From Pseudorhodoferax sp. Leaf274 (GTDB lineage: Bacteria > Pseudomonadota > Gammaproteobacteria > Burkholderiales > Burkholderiaceae_C), in the NCBI RefSeq assembly GCF_001422445.1, contig NZ_LMNA01000030.1, positions 270,810 to 334,809 on the forward strand: a stretch of DNA of 64,000 bases. The letters are read 5' to 3'. The notes below the pieces were generated by a model. It was given only the letters and a program-made list of their open reading frames with translations, did not search any database and was not told the origin of the DNA. Positions within the stretch are counted from its first letter, which is position 1, and each line of letters starts with the position of its first letter. Below are positions 1 to 8,386 of this stretch, in pieces. Position numbers and translations under genes: made by a program.

Positions 1-38
1 TCAAGGCTGGCAACAACGCCCTGACCACTGAAGTTTGA
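1..38 (+). CDS. C-terminal end of an upstream gene (partial)
   Basis: Reading from base 3, the frame gives KAGNNALTTEV followed by a TGA at 36-38, just before the ribosome binding site of the next gene. The close spacing suggests the same operon. Too little is present to name the product, and the fragment could be chance reading frame. Confidence 0.35.
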   Translation, partial: KAGNNALTTEV

Positions 39-65
39 ATGATCTGAAAGATATAAGGAGACCCT

Positions 66-1310
66 ATGAGCAAGAAAGAACGCTCGCAAGGCGCGCGCCT
101 GCGCGCACGCCTTGCCAAGATCGCGGCCGCATCGACCGTCGCCCTCGCTTCGTTCGGCGCGAACGCGCAGGCAGCTGCCGGCATCCCGACAGGTGGTCCG
201 ACCTCGGCGGCGGCGACCGTCAAGGCACGGCAGCACATGTTCGGCTTCGAGAACGTCAACCCGGCGAACGGAGAGGTGCGCAGGGACCGCGTCATCTTCG
301 CCTGGCTCACCACCACCACCTTTGCGGTGGCCGCCAACGGCAAGGTGTTCCTGCTCGACGGCTACATCGACGATGACCAGGTGGTGGCGGCGCCCGCGCG
401 CAAGCGCACCCCGACCGGCCTGCAGGAACTCGTGGACCTGAACCCGGCCTGGATCTTCATCGGGCATGGCCACAGCGACCATACGGCTTACATCGCCAAC
501 ATCGCCTACCGCACCGGCGCGACCGTCTTCGGCGCACAGGAGCATTGCGACGGCATGCAGGTCGATGCCGGCCGCCAGTTTGGCACAGGCGCCACGGTCA
601 GTTGCAAGGCAGTGCTTGCCGCGGGTGTGCCCATCGGCACCACCAACATGAATCTGCCGGACCTCAAGCCGGCGCTGTGCCTCAACGTCATGCGCCACCT
701 GCACGGCGCTGCGACGCCCGCAGACACCAGCATTCCGTTCAATGGCATCGGCTTTCGTGACGGCGAAGATCCGCGCGAGTTCGAACTCTGGGGAACCGGT
801 CCGCTCGCGTACCCCCGCGTGACTGCGTCCGGCGGCGGCGGCAGCCTGTCCGTCCTGTACCAGTTCACGGTGCCCGGTCCGCGCGCGTTCTCCTTCTCTG
901 TCTACGACAGCGTCGGGCCGTACAAGGAGCTCGCCCCCGAGCTCATTCCCGCACTCAACGCATGGCCGGCCACGGACGTCCTGGTCGGCGCCGTCAGTGG
1001 CGCCAACAACCCTACCAATGGCATGCGCGACGCGGCCATCTACATCCGAGACATCCAGCCCAAGGTGTTCATCCCGAGCCACCACGATGAATCGCAACGT
1101 CGCCGCGGCGCGGCGGGCAACTCCGGTGAATGGTGGAAGCGCAACCTGCTGACCTCGATGACCAACATCGGCATCCCGGCCGCGCAGCAGCCGGAAGTGC
1201 GCTGGCTCAACGACCCGTACGACTACATCCGCCCCTCGCTGTTGACGTTTGACCCGGCATCGCCGCGCTGGGCCAAGACGGGTGCGCGCACCAACGCCGC
1301 CTGCAGCTGA
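66..1310 (+). CDS. Exported metallo-beta-lactamase-fold hydrolase-like protein
   Basis: 414 aa. The basic N-terminus followed by an Ala-rich stretch ending near residue 38 looks like a signal peptide, so the protein is probably periplasmic. The metal-binding motif HxHxDH is present at residues 134-139 (HGHSDH), followed by a candidate ligand His160 in AQEHCD and a late PSHHDES motif. This fits the metallo-beta-lactamase superfamily, but the substrate cannot be read from the sequence. The ATG at 66 is preceded by AAGGAG at good spacing. It lies 23 bases upstream of a same-length paralogue and then a Bug-type receptor, so it is probably the first visible gene of an exported-protein operon. Confidence 0.75.
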   Translation: MSKKERSQGARLRARLAKIAAASTVALASFGANAQAAAGIPTGGPTSAAATVKARQHMFGFENVNPANGEVRRDRVIFAWLTTTTFAVAANGKVFLLDGYIDDDQVVAAPARKRTPTGLQELVDLNPAWIFIGHGHSDHTAYIANIAYRTGATVFGAQEHCDGMQVDAGRQFGTGATVSCKAVLAAGVPIGTTNMNLPDLKPALCLNVMRHLHGAATPADTSIPFNGIGFRDGEDPREFELWGTGPLAYPRVTASGGGGSLSVLYQFTVPGPRAFSFSVYDSVGPYKELAPELIPALNAWPATDVLVGAVSGANNPTNGMRDAAIYIRDIQPKVFIPSHHDESQRRRGAAGNSGEWWKRNLLTSMTNIGIPAAQQPEVRWLNDPYDYIRPSLLTFDPASPRWAKTGARTNAACS

Positions 1311-1333
1311 AAACACTCAAGTACGGAGACACC

Positions 1334-2578
1334 ATGAATCAATTTTCGAAGTTCCCTCTGCGCCCGCTGCATCTGGCACTCGTTGGCGCCGGCGTGGCAA
1401 TGGCCATCGTCGCCTGCGGCGGCAGTGGTGGCGACGACGCGCCTGCGGAGCCCGCCGGCCCCACGCCTCCGGCAGCACCGGCACTGGCTGAACAAATCGC
1501 AGCGCGCACGCACTACTTCGGCGCCGAGAACGTCGATGCCACGACCGGCGAAGTGCGCAAGGACCTCGTCATCATGTCCTGGGCATCGAACACCACGTAC
1601 GCGGCCGCCATCAACGGCAAGGTGGTTCTGCTGGATGCGTCCTTGCTGCGCCGCGAGCAAGCGCCCGGCCGCACGCCCACGACGCTGCCGGAAATGGTCG
1701 CGCTGATGCCGTCCTACATCGTGCTTGGCAAGGCGGCACCGGGCTACGCAGACCTGGCGGCGAACATTGCCTTCCGGACCGGCGCGACCGTCGTGGGCGC
1801 GGCGGAGCATTGCGATGTCGTGGAGGCGGATGCCAGGCGCCAGCAAAGCTGGACCGGCAGCGCCAAGCTGCTCAAGTGCACCGTGGTGGTTCCCAAGGAC
1901 CAGGCTGTCGGCCTCTCGGTGAACACGCTCTCGCTGCCGGACCTGCAGGCCTGCGTTCGCGCCGTGAAGCACACGGATGCGGCGGTGACCGTGGCCGACC
2001 CGACATTGCCGGCCGCTGCGTTCGACTGGAGCCTTTACAGCGACCCGCGCGATGCCGCGTGGTGGCCCGTCGGCACGGCGGCAACCGATGGCATCACGAC
2101 GACCGGCGCAGCGACAGGGCCGTCTGTGCTGTACCACCTGACGCTCGGCAGCGGCCAGAGCTTCGGCATGCTGTGGAACGACCGGGTGGGCTCGCTGAAG
2201 GAGAACTCGCCGGCCGCTGCAACCCTTGTGCGTTCGCTGCCGAAGACCGATGTGCACATCGGCTCCGTCGATGTCGGGAACGCGAGCTCGAACGGTCTGC
2301 GCGATGCGGCTCTGTACATCCAGGCCGCGCAGCCCAAGATCTTCTTCCCGGCTGGACACGATGCTGCTTCGCAACGTGCCGGTGCCTTCAACACGGGCGA
2401 GCTGATGAAGCGCGCACTGGAAGAGGCCATCGACAACGTCGGCATCGTCAACCCACCGGAGCTGCGCGTCAACTTCGACCCGACCGACTACGTGAAGCCG
2501 CACTACATGACCTTCGACCCCGCTGCCGCTGGCTGGCAACAGGCGGGCGACAAGGCTTCCGCTACGGCCTGCAACTGA
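1334..2578 (+). CDS. Lipoprotein paralogue of the MBL-fold protein, metal site lost
   Basis: 414 aa, the same length as its upstream neighbour and alignable along its whole length, for example ANIAFRTGATV against ANIAYRTGATV. The N-terminus has a lipobox ending IVAC, with Cys28 as the probable lipidated residue, followed by a Gly/Ser/Asp/Pro-rich linker. The HGHSDH metal motif of the paralogue is replaced by KAAPGY at residues 133-138, so none of its four ligand residues remains, although the downstream EHCD (158-161) is kept. It is therefore likely a catalytically dead, membrane-anchored homologue, perhaps a binding partner of the upstream protein. CGGAGA precedes the ATG. Confidence 0.75.
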   Translation: MNQFSKFPLRPLHLALVGAGVAMAIVACGGSGGDDAPAEPAGPTPPAAPALAEQIAARTHYFGAENVDATTGEVRKDLVIMSWASNTTYAAAINGKVVLLDASLLRREQAPGRTPTTLPEMVALMPSYIVLGKAAPGYADLAANIAFRTGATVVGAAEHCDVVEADARRQQSWTGSAKLLKCTVVVPKDQAVGLSVNTLSLPDLQACVRAVKHTDAAVTVADPTLPAAAFDWSLYSDPRDAAWWPVGTAATDGITTTGAATGPSVLYHLTLGSGQSFGMLWNDRVGSLKENSPAAATLVRSLPKTDVHIGSVDVGNASSNGLRDAALYIQAAQPKIFFPAGHDAASQRAGAFNTGELMKRALEEAIDNVGIVNPPELRVNFDPTDYVKPHYMTFDPAAAGWQQAGDKASATACN

Positions 2579-2600
2579 ACTTCGCCACCGAGAGACAGCC

Positions 2601-3584
2601 ATGAAAATAAAAGCAATCCTGACCGTGATGTGCGCAGTCGCAACCGCGGCGGTGATGCCCACGACCGCGAGCGCGCAAGCCTTCCCCACCAAGCCCGTCA
2701 CGCTGGTGATTCCGTTCGCCGCTGGCGGCCCGACTGACTTGCTGGGCCGCGCCCTTGCGCAGTCCATGGCCGCGGCCCTCGGCACCTCGGTCATCGTCGA
2801 GAACCGCACGGGCGCCGGGGGCACGGTGGCCGGTGGTGTCGTGGCACGGGCCCAGGCCGATGGCCACACGCTGCTGCTGCACCACATCGGCATGTCGACG
2901 GCCCCGGGCCTGTACCGCAAGCTCGCCTTCGACCCGATGAAGGACTTCGAGCACATCGGGCAGGTTGCCGATGTGCCGATGACGGTCATCGGTCGTCCTG
3001 GACTGCCTGCCAAGACCCCGCAGGAACTCATCGCCTGGATGCAGAAGGAGAAGCAGACGGCCAATCTGGCGCATGCCGGCCTGGGCGCCGCCTCGCAGCT
3101 GTGCGGCATGTTGCTCCAACAGTCCATCGGTGCGCAAAGCACCACCGTCCCGTTCCAGGGAACGGCACCTGCGCTGACGGCGCTCCTAGGCGGCCAGGTC
3201 GACGTGATGTGCGACCAGACCACGCAGACCATCCCCCACATCAAGGGCGGCAAGGTCCAGCTGTACGCCGTCACGACGCCCGAGCGCCTCAAGCCGCTGC
3301 CCGACACGCTGACGCTGCGCGAGGCCGGGCTGAAGAACTTCGAGGTCGTGGTCTGGCATGGCCTGTATGCCCCGAAGGGCACGCCGGCCCCGGTGCTCGC
3401 GGCGCTCAACACGGCGTTGCGCAAGTCGCTAAAAGACCCTGCGCTCGTCAAGCGGCTGGACGAAGTCGGCGTGCAGGTGGTTGCAGAGAACCTGCAGACG
3501 CCTGACGGTCTTCGCAACCATCTCAAGTCGGAAATCGACCGTTGGGGCGCGCTCATCCGGCAAGCCGGCACGTACGCCGATTGA
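2601..3584 (+). CDS. Bug/TctC-family tripartite tricarboxylate transporter receptor
   Basis: 327 aa with a clear signal peptide ending near TASAQA, followed by the family hallmarks: KPVTLVIPFAAGGPTDLLGR near the mature N-terminus, IVENRTGAGGTVAGG, and the late HGLYAPKGTPAPV block. Members are periplasmic solute receptors, many of them orphans without TctA/TctB permease genes, and are greatly expanded in Burkholderiales. No permease genes lie in this window. It follows the two MBL-like genes by 22 bases, so the three may act on or bind related compounds. The ligand is unknown. Confidence 0.9.
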   Translation: MKIKAILTVMCAVATAAVMPTTASAQAFPTKPVTLVIPFAAGGPTDLLGRALAQSMAAALGTSVIVENRTGAGGTVAGGVVARAQADGHTLLLHHIGMSTAPGLYRKLAFDPMKDFEHIGQVADVPMTVIGRPGLPAKTPQELIAWMQKEKQTANLAHAGLGAASQLCGMLLQQSIGAQSTTVPFQGTAPALTALLGGQVDVMCDQTTQTIPHIKGGKVQLYAVTTPERLKPLPDTLTLREAGLKNFEVVVWHGLYAPKGTPAPVLAALNTALRKSLKDPALVKRLDEVGVQVVAENLQTPDGLRNHLKSEIDRWGALIRQAGTYAD

Positions 3585-3593
3585 GTCCGCTAC

Positions 3594-4079
3594 GTGATGC
3601 GTTCTCGTACCTACATGGTGCTCGCGGTGGCAACGCTGGGGCATGTGCTCTTCACCGCGCCTTTGGCAGCAACGGCGTGCGGCGTCTGGCCACCCAAGCA
3701 CGGCGGGCAGATGAACTACGAAGGTGGCGAAGTCGCAGTCGAGCTGGTCGGCCATGGCCGGCAGGTGAGCCTGTACCTGGAGGACCACGGGGTGCCCATT
3801 CCAGCGGGGCAGGTGAAGGGGACGCTGGCTGTCAAGCGCGGCGCGACAGGATGGACTGCTCCCGTCAAGGCTGCCGGCGACAACCGGGTCACCGTCCAAT
3901 TGCCTCGCGCTCTCGCCAAGGGCGATGAGATCGTTGCCGACCTGGCCTTCGCCAACGGGAGCATCACGCAAGGTCGCTTCGTCTACGGCGAAGAGGTGCA
4001 GATGCGGACCCAGTTTGGCGCCGGCCGAGCGAACGCCCTTCCAGGCTTCGCGCCACGACCGGCAACCATGTCCCAGTGA
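3594..4079 (+). CDS. Small periplasmic protein of unknown function
   Basis: About 160 aa, starting at GTG 3594 or ATG 3597 (the codons are adjacent), only 9 bases after the Bug gene. A signal peptide is followed by a mature start ACGVWPPKHGGQMNYEGG, then a beta-rich domain with LYLEDHGVPIPAG. The PKHGGQ...VSLYLEDHG pattern recalls small periplasmic domains found with metal-efflux and copper genes, but this is a resemblance from memory, not a firm family call. It probably belongs to the preceding operon. Confidence 0.6.
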   Translation: MMRSRTYMVLAVATLGHVLFTAPLAATACGVWPPKHGGQMNYEGGEVAVELVGHGRQVSLYLEDHGVPIPAGQVKGTLAVKRGATGWTAPVKAAGDNRVTVQLPRALAKGDEIVADLAFANGSITQGRFVYGEEVQMRTQFGAGRANALPGFAPRPATMSQ

Positions 4080-4300
4080 TCCCCACCCCGTCGCGGCGCA
4101 GCCCAGTGCTGCGCCGCGCAGGCCATACTTCGGCAGAGTGACTCCACAGCTGGTCCCCGGCCGGCGTGGCGGTGGCATCACAGTCAGGCTGCTGAACGCC
4201 AAGGCTCGGCAGTGCCTCGAAATGCCCGACCTTGGCCGCCTTGGAAGGCTTGGGCAACGTACTGTTGAGGCTGACGCGCCAGTGTGCCGGACCGAGCCCC
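4080..4300. other. Intergenic, nothing recognised
   Basis: Non-coding stretch between the end of the exported-protein operon and the broken gene on the opposite strand. No clear hairpin, RNA or coding pattern was seen. Confidence 0.4.
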
Positions 4301-4537
4301 TCAGGGCGGTCCCCGCACCGCATGCACAGGACAGGACGCGCTCGGTGCGGCTGCGCATGCGGACCATGGGTTGGCCTGGTGACGTCCTGCACGTGCTGGA
4401 ACCGCCAGTTGCTCCGACGGTGGCGCATTCCGGGCCTTCTCGGTCCCTTCTAGCGCTTTGACCAGGGCAGCGTCTTTGAAGCCCCTTCCGGCGGCGAGCT
4501 TCTGCCACTCCTTGGCCGTCAGGTGCTTGTCGCTCAT
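4301..4537 (-). pseudogene. Truncated paralogue of the T6SS-linked repeat protein (N-terminus only)
   Basis: Translation begins MSDKHLTAKEWQKLAAGRGF and continues KDAALVKAL, closely matching the N-terminus of the 543-aa protein at 22301 (MSDKNLTELEWKKFSKGRNL, then KDAALVKAL). Similarity runs for about 45 residues and then stops; the rest of the 78-aa frame is unrelated Ala/Pro-rich sequence. GGAGAG lies just upstream of the ATG, so the short product might still be made. It is best read as the 5' stub of a second copy, 18 kb from the intact gene, left by deletion or recombination. Confidence 0.65.
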
Positions 4538-5171
4538 GAGTCGCTCTCCGGAAGGTTTAACCGTTGACGCGTAATGTAATCACTCAGGCTGCGGTGGATG
4601 CGGTTTCGTCGCCTTCGCCGGCACCACCCCGGATGCTGCCATCACCGTGCCAGAGGTCGTACCGTACAAGCTACACATGCCGAACCCCGCAGCCCATGTT
4701 GTGCGGGGCGCTTGCGAGCGCGACGCGATGCGCTGGATCCGCCATCACACGCGGATGAGCGTGGGCCTGGCAAAGCAGGGTGTGGGCATCGCGGACGATT
4801 GGAGTCGCGGGCCCGGCATCGCCATGACCGGCTCGACAGGGCGCCGGCCTCTGCATACCGCCAACGCGGTATTGACGGGTGGCCGTCTGCTCAACACACT
4901 GCGCGGCGTGCAGGTCGTTGCGACGCTGGCGATTGAATTCGAGTTCTTCGACCCATCTTGGTGTCACTGTCATGCAGGTCCATCACCGGGCGGCAGGTCA
5001 TGCCCTCGTCGCGTGCGAACGCGCTATTTCTCACCGGCGTGGTGGCCTTTGCGACAGCGCGCAGGTGGCCACACGCCGGAAGTCGGCGCGTCGTGCGAAC
5101 GGTGCGCGCCCAATGCTGGAGACACCGATGTACCGATCCCCCATGTTCCAACCGTCTGCAGGAATGCATCC
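4538..5171. other. Long gene-free stretch (634 bp)
   Basis: Open frames here are not credible: no recognisable motifs, no good ribosome binding sites, and Arg/Pro/Cys-rich translations. It must contain promoters for the leftward fragment and for the rightward PEP-CTERM gene, but no convincing -35/-10 pair was identified. It may hold decayed coding sequence like the neighbouring fragment. Confidence 0.45.
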
Positions 5172-5756
5172 ATGACGCTTTTTTCCGCTGTGACGCGCTT
5201 CTCGACGATGGCAACGGTTTGTCTCGCAGTACACGTCGGGGCTGCGCATGCCAGTCCGGTGTATGTGACAGTGGACGTTTCGGGCACGTCCGATATGGAC
5301 GAGAGAGGCGCCGAAAGCAACACCGTCAGAGACCTGTCCATCGGCGCAGGCGCGACCATCGAGAGCTTGAAGTGGGCCATCAATCTCACCAGCTACGATC
5401 CCAGCTATCTGTCAGAGATGCAACTGACCTTCAGCGATTCGCTTGGCAATGGCGTCACGTTCACTCCGGGGGGCGGCGACGACTTTGAAGGCACCAACAG
5501 CTACGCCGGATTCCAGGACTTGCGCCTGCTCGGCCAGCAGTTTCAACTGGGCGACGACGGATTGCTGCGTTTGGAGTTTCACGACGCTTACAAGGACCTG
5601 GCGTTCGACGAGCCGGAGGGCATGTGGAACTTCGGATCCCTCACTTTCGGCGTTTCGACGGTGCCGGAGCCACAGGTTCTCTCATTGATGCTGGTTGCGT
5701 TGGTATCGATGCTGGGCGTTGCAAGATGGCGCTCGTCCACGGCGCAACGCGCCTGA
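5172..5756 (+). CDS. PEP-CTERM sorting-signal protein
   Basis: 194 aa. A signal peptide ending near AAHAS is followed by a beta-rich domain of about 130 residues. The C-terminus is a textbook PEP-CTERM signal: VPEP, a hydrophobic stretch (VLSLMLVALVSMLGVA), then basic residues RWRSS. Such proteins are recognised by exosortase (EpsH family), cleaved, and exported in organisms making exopolysaccharide. No exosortase is in the window. The ATG at 5172 is chosen because it begins the signal peptide and has AGGA upstream; the longer frame from 4647 has no credible extension. Confidence 0.8.
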   Translation: MTLFSAVTRFSTMATVCLAVHVGAAHASPVYVTVDVSGTSDMDERGAESNTVRDLSIGAGATIESLKWAINLTSYDPSYLSEMQLTFSDSLGNGVTFTPGGGDDFEGTNSYAGFQDLRLLGQQFQLGDDGLLRLEFHDAYKDLAFDEPEGMWNFGSLTFGVSTVPEPQVLSLMLVALVSMLGVARWRSSTAQRA

Positions 5757-5815
5757 CGCGCGTCGCGGACGCCGTCATCCCCTGAGCCGCATTTCGAGTT
5801 CTTCCAGGCCCCAAC

Positions 5816-7054
5816 ATGTCGTCAAGCACCCTCTTTCATGCTTTCGCGCGTCTCTTTCACCGTGTGGCTGGGCCGGCGGCGATAGCCCTTGCCTCCTGGA
5901 CCGCCGGACCCGGCGTGTTCGCGCAAGCCGTTTTTGAGGTCGCCAAGCCCATCCCGCTCTACTCTTACTACGCTGAGGGCAATGTGAACGCCGTGGTCAA
6001 CGCGCCCACATCCCGCCCCACGCCTTCGTTCGTGCTGATGGGCGGGGGGCCAGACGTCGATTCCGCCTTTCGATGGCTCATTCAACGAGCGGGCATCACA
6101 CGCGGCAGCGGCGGGCGGTTGGTCGTGGTTCGAGCAAGCGGAACCGGCGCCTACAACCCCTACATCCTCTACAGCGATGAAACCCTCTCGACGTCCGACA
6201 AGGTCGCAGACCAGTGGGTCGGCGGTGCCTCCTTGGGCCTGTCGTCGGTCGAGACGCTCGTGATTCCGAGCGTGAAGGCGGCCAACAGCGCGGCCGTCAA
6301 CGCCATCGTCGCCAAGGCCAATGTGGTCTTCATTGCCGGTGGCGACCAAGGCCAGTACATCCGGTTCTGGAAAGGGACGGCGCTGGAGCAGACGCTCAAA
6401 GGCCTGATGCAAAGGAACGTCCCCATTGGCGGAACGAGTGCGGGCTTGGCGGTGCTCGGGCAGTTCGACTATTCCGGGCTCTACAACTCGGCCACTTCAG
6501 AGTTGGCGATGCTCGATCCGTTCTACAGAGACATCACGTTCGACCCCTCTCCCTTGAGCCTGAGCGGTGGCTTCATTGCACCACCTGCCTTGGAGAGTCT
6601 CATCTTCGATTCCCACTTCGACAGCCGCGATCGCATGGGGCGACTGGTGGTCTTCACCTCGCGGATCGTCGCGCCCGTCAGCATGTCTGGCAGCGTCTAT
6701 GGATGCAGCGGTGGTGTGCTCCCTGCGTCGTCCAGCGGCAACAAGACGGCGCGCGGCATCGGCATCGGTGTCGAAACCGCCCTATTGGTGCAAGGCAATG
6801 GTGACGGCCGACCGGTCACTGCGACGCGCGTCACCAACCCGTCAACGACGACTGAAAGCGCGGTCTACTTCGTCCGTCCCTCGATCCCGCCAACCGTTTG
6901 CAAGCCGCAGACACCTCTGTCCGTGTCGACGGTGGAGGTGAGGAAGTTGGCTGATTCCGTGACCACTTTCAATTTGACCGATTGGACCGGTGCGCCGCTG
7001 TACCGGTACGTCGATGTGAACGCCGGCCAATTGTCTCCGGCGGATTGGCATTAG
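5816..7054 (+). CDS. Exported cyanophycinase-like peptidase (family S51)
   Basis: 412 aa. The N-terminal hydrophobic region ending near GVFAQA looks like a signal peptide. The mature part has the S51 layout: FVLMGGGPDVDSAF near the start, VVVRASGTGAYN, VFIAGGDQGQYIRFW, and the nucleophile block PIGGTSAGLAVLG, whose Ser is the catalytic residue. Cyanophycinases cleave the beta-Asp-Arg polymer cyanophycin; exported forms allow use of external cyanophycin, but other isoaspartyl substrates are possible. No cyanophycin synthetase is in the window, which agrees with scavenging. The ribosome binding site is weak. Confidence 0.8.
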   Translation: MSSSTLFHAFARLFHRVAGPAAIALASWTAGPGVFAQAVFEVAKPIPLYSYYAEGNVNAVVNAPTSRPTPSFVLMGGGPDVDSAFRWLIQRAGITRGSGGRLVVVRASGTGAYNPYILYSDETLSTSDKVADQWVGGASLGLSSVETLVIPSVKAANSAAVNAIVAKANVVFIAGGDQGQYIRFWKGTALEQTLKGLMQRNVPIGGTSAGLAVLGQFDYSGLYNSATSELAMLDPFYRDITFDPSPLSLSGGFIAPPALESLIFDSHFDSRDRMGRLVVFTSRIVAPVSMSGSVYGCSGGVLPASSSGNKTARGIGIGVETALLVQGNGDGRPVTATRVTNPSTTTESAVYFVRPSIPPTVCKPQTPLSVSTVEVRKLADSVTTFNLTDWTGAPLYRYVDVNAGQLSPADWH

Positions 7055-7391
7055 CCCTGCGAACGGCTGGCCACATGGCCGCGGCAGCCGAAGCAGTGAT
7101 GGGTTCCCCACGCCTTTGAGGTCGACGGCTTGCTGGACCGGCGATTCGCTCTTCACACCACTCGAGATGAGCCTTGATTGCGCGCCAGTGCTTCTGATCT
7201 CTTTGAAGCACCAGAGGGGCGACCCCCGGCGATGGCGTTGTGGAGTGAGCCGTCAATGAACCGCGCCCTTGCGCGCGGCGCCAGCTCCAACCCGCGCGCA
7301 GCGCTCTACGCCGCGCCGAGCACGATGGTCCGGGGCAGCATGAGGGGCGGTGGGGCAGTTCTGCGTGGAAATCCACAAGCTTTCCCTGGAA
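7055..7391. other. Intergenic, nothing recognised
   Basis: 337 bp between the cyanophycinase gene and the Bug-gene remnant. Frames on both strands give Arg/Ala-rich translations without motifs. No RNA or terminator was seen. Confidence 0.4.
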
Positions 7392-7535
7392 GTGACGCAC
7401 AAGGAATCGCGGCGCCACATGGAGCCGATCACCGAGTTGGGCCTGCCCGCGCTGCAGATCCACCACTTTTTCGGCCTGTACGTGCCGGCCGGAACGCCCG
7501 CTGCGGTTGAGGTCCACAATCCGCACGCCCTCCGG
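7392..7535 (+). pseudogene. Remnant of a second Bug/TctC receptor gene
   Basis: The 48 codons from VTHKESRRHMEP through TELGLPALQIHHFFGLYVP and AGTPAAV to ALR reproduce the C-terminal third of Bug receptors (compare REAGLKNFEVVVWHGLYAP, then KGTPAPV and ALRK in the intact gene at 2601). Nothing of the rest of such a gene is present. The fragment is in frame with the DUF421 gene directly after it, so the junction looks like a deletion or recombination point. Confidence 0.65.
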
Positions 7536-8246
7536 ATGGTCTCCACGCCTATGCTGACATCGCTCGACCCTGCCCGAATTTTTCTCAAAGACCTCCCATG
7601 GACCTTCCTCGGAGAAGTCGCGCTGCGAAGCGTCTTCGCCTACTGCGCCGTCTTCGTGTTCTTGAAGCTCAGCGGGCGCCGTGGCATTCGGCAGTTGTCG
7701 CTGTTTGAGCTGGTGGTCATCCTGACGTTGGGGTCGGCCGCAGGCGACGTGTCCTTTTACGAGGACGTGCCGCTTCTGCCGGTGACGATGGTGTTTCTGA
7801 CACTTCTGGCGCTGTATCGGCTGACGACGTTTGCCACCGCGCACAGCAAGAAGTTCGAGACGTGGATGGACGGCAAGCCGGTGACTGTCATCGAGGACGG
7901 TCTGTACAAGCTGGAATCGTTGGAAGGTCTGAACATGTCGTCGTCCGAGCTGTTCATGGAGCTTCGGCAACAAGGCGTGGAGCACCTCGGCCAGGTCAGG
8001 TTGGCGATCTTGGAGATCGACGGCGAGGTGAGCTTGTACTTTTTCGAGCCGGAAGACGTGCAGGCCGGCCTGTCGGTGCTGCCGCCCGAGCATCGCCAGG
8101 TGGTCACCAGTCCGCCATCGCAAGGGTTGTACTGTTGCGTGCGGTGCGGCATGCCCCGTGAACTGCGTGTGGGCACGACCGCGCGTTGTGCTCGCTGCGA
8201 CAACGACACCTGGACCAAGGCACTGACAACGCGCAGACCACGGTAG
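7536..8246 (+). CDS. DUF421 (YetF-type) membrane protein with C-terminal zinc-ribbon-like tail
   Basis: 236 aa from ATG 7536; ATG 7551 is also possible and neither has a strong ribosome binding site. Layout: about three membrane segments (VALRSVFAYCAVFVFLKL; LFELVVILTLGS; VTMVFLTLLALYRL), then a cytoplasmic DUF421 domain with DGKPVTVIEDG and the SSSELFMELRQQGV block. The family is widespread and its biochemical role is not settled. The C-terminus adds two cysteine pairs, CCVRCG and ARCARCD, resembling a small zinc ribbon. The frame stays open upstream into a Bug-gene remnant, which probably is not part of the native protein. Confidence 0.75.
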   Translation: MVSTPMLTSLDPARIFLKDLPWTFLGEVALRSVFAYCAVFVFLKLSGRRGIRQLSLFELVVILTLGSAAGDVSFYEDVPLLPVTMVFLTLLALYRLTTFATAHSKKFETWMDGKPVTVIEDGLYKLESLEGLNMSSSELFMELRQQGVEHLGQVRLAILEIDGEVSLYFFEPEDVQAGLSVLPPEHRQVVTSPPSQGLYCCVRCGMPRELRVGTTARCARCDNDTWTKALTTRRPR

Positions 8247-8386
8247 ACGGTCGCCTGCTGCACGCCGCGCGCGGCACCGTCTTGTCTGCATTGGAGGCAG
8301 CGGACGTTGGTGATGGGCCCTATGCTCCAGCCTTTCCGCCATGATCGGCGCGTGCCATCTGCCGGGTTCGTCAAGAAGGGGAAGCA

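Noticed and set aside
1223-3571. Very long minus-strand open frame opposite the MBL paralogues and Bug gene
   Set aside because: It is antisense to three well-supported genes, has Arg/Ala-rich sequence without motifs, and reflects GC-rich codon bias.
4647-5171. Upstream extension of the PEP-CTERM frame
   Set aside because: The extension has no motifs and would bury the signal peptide that starts at 5172.
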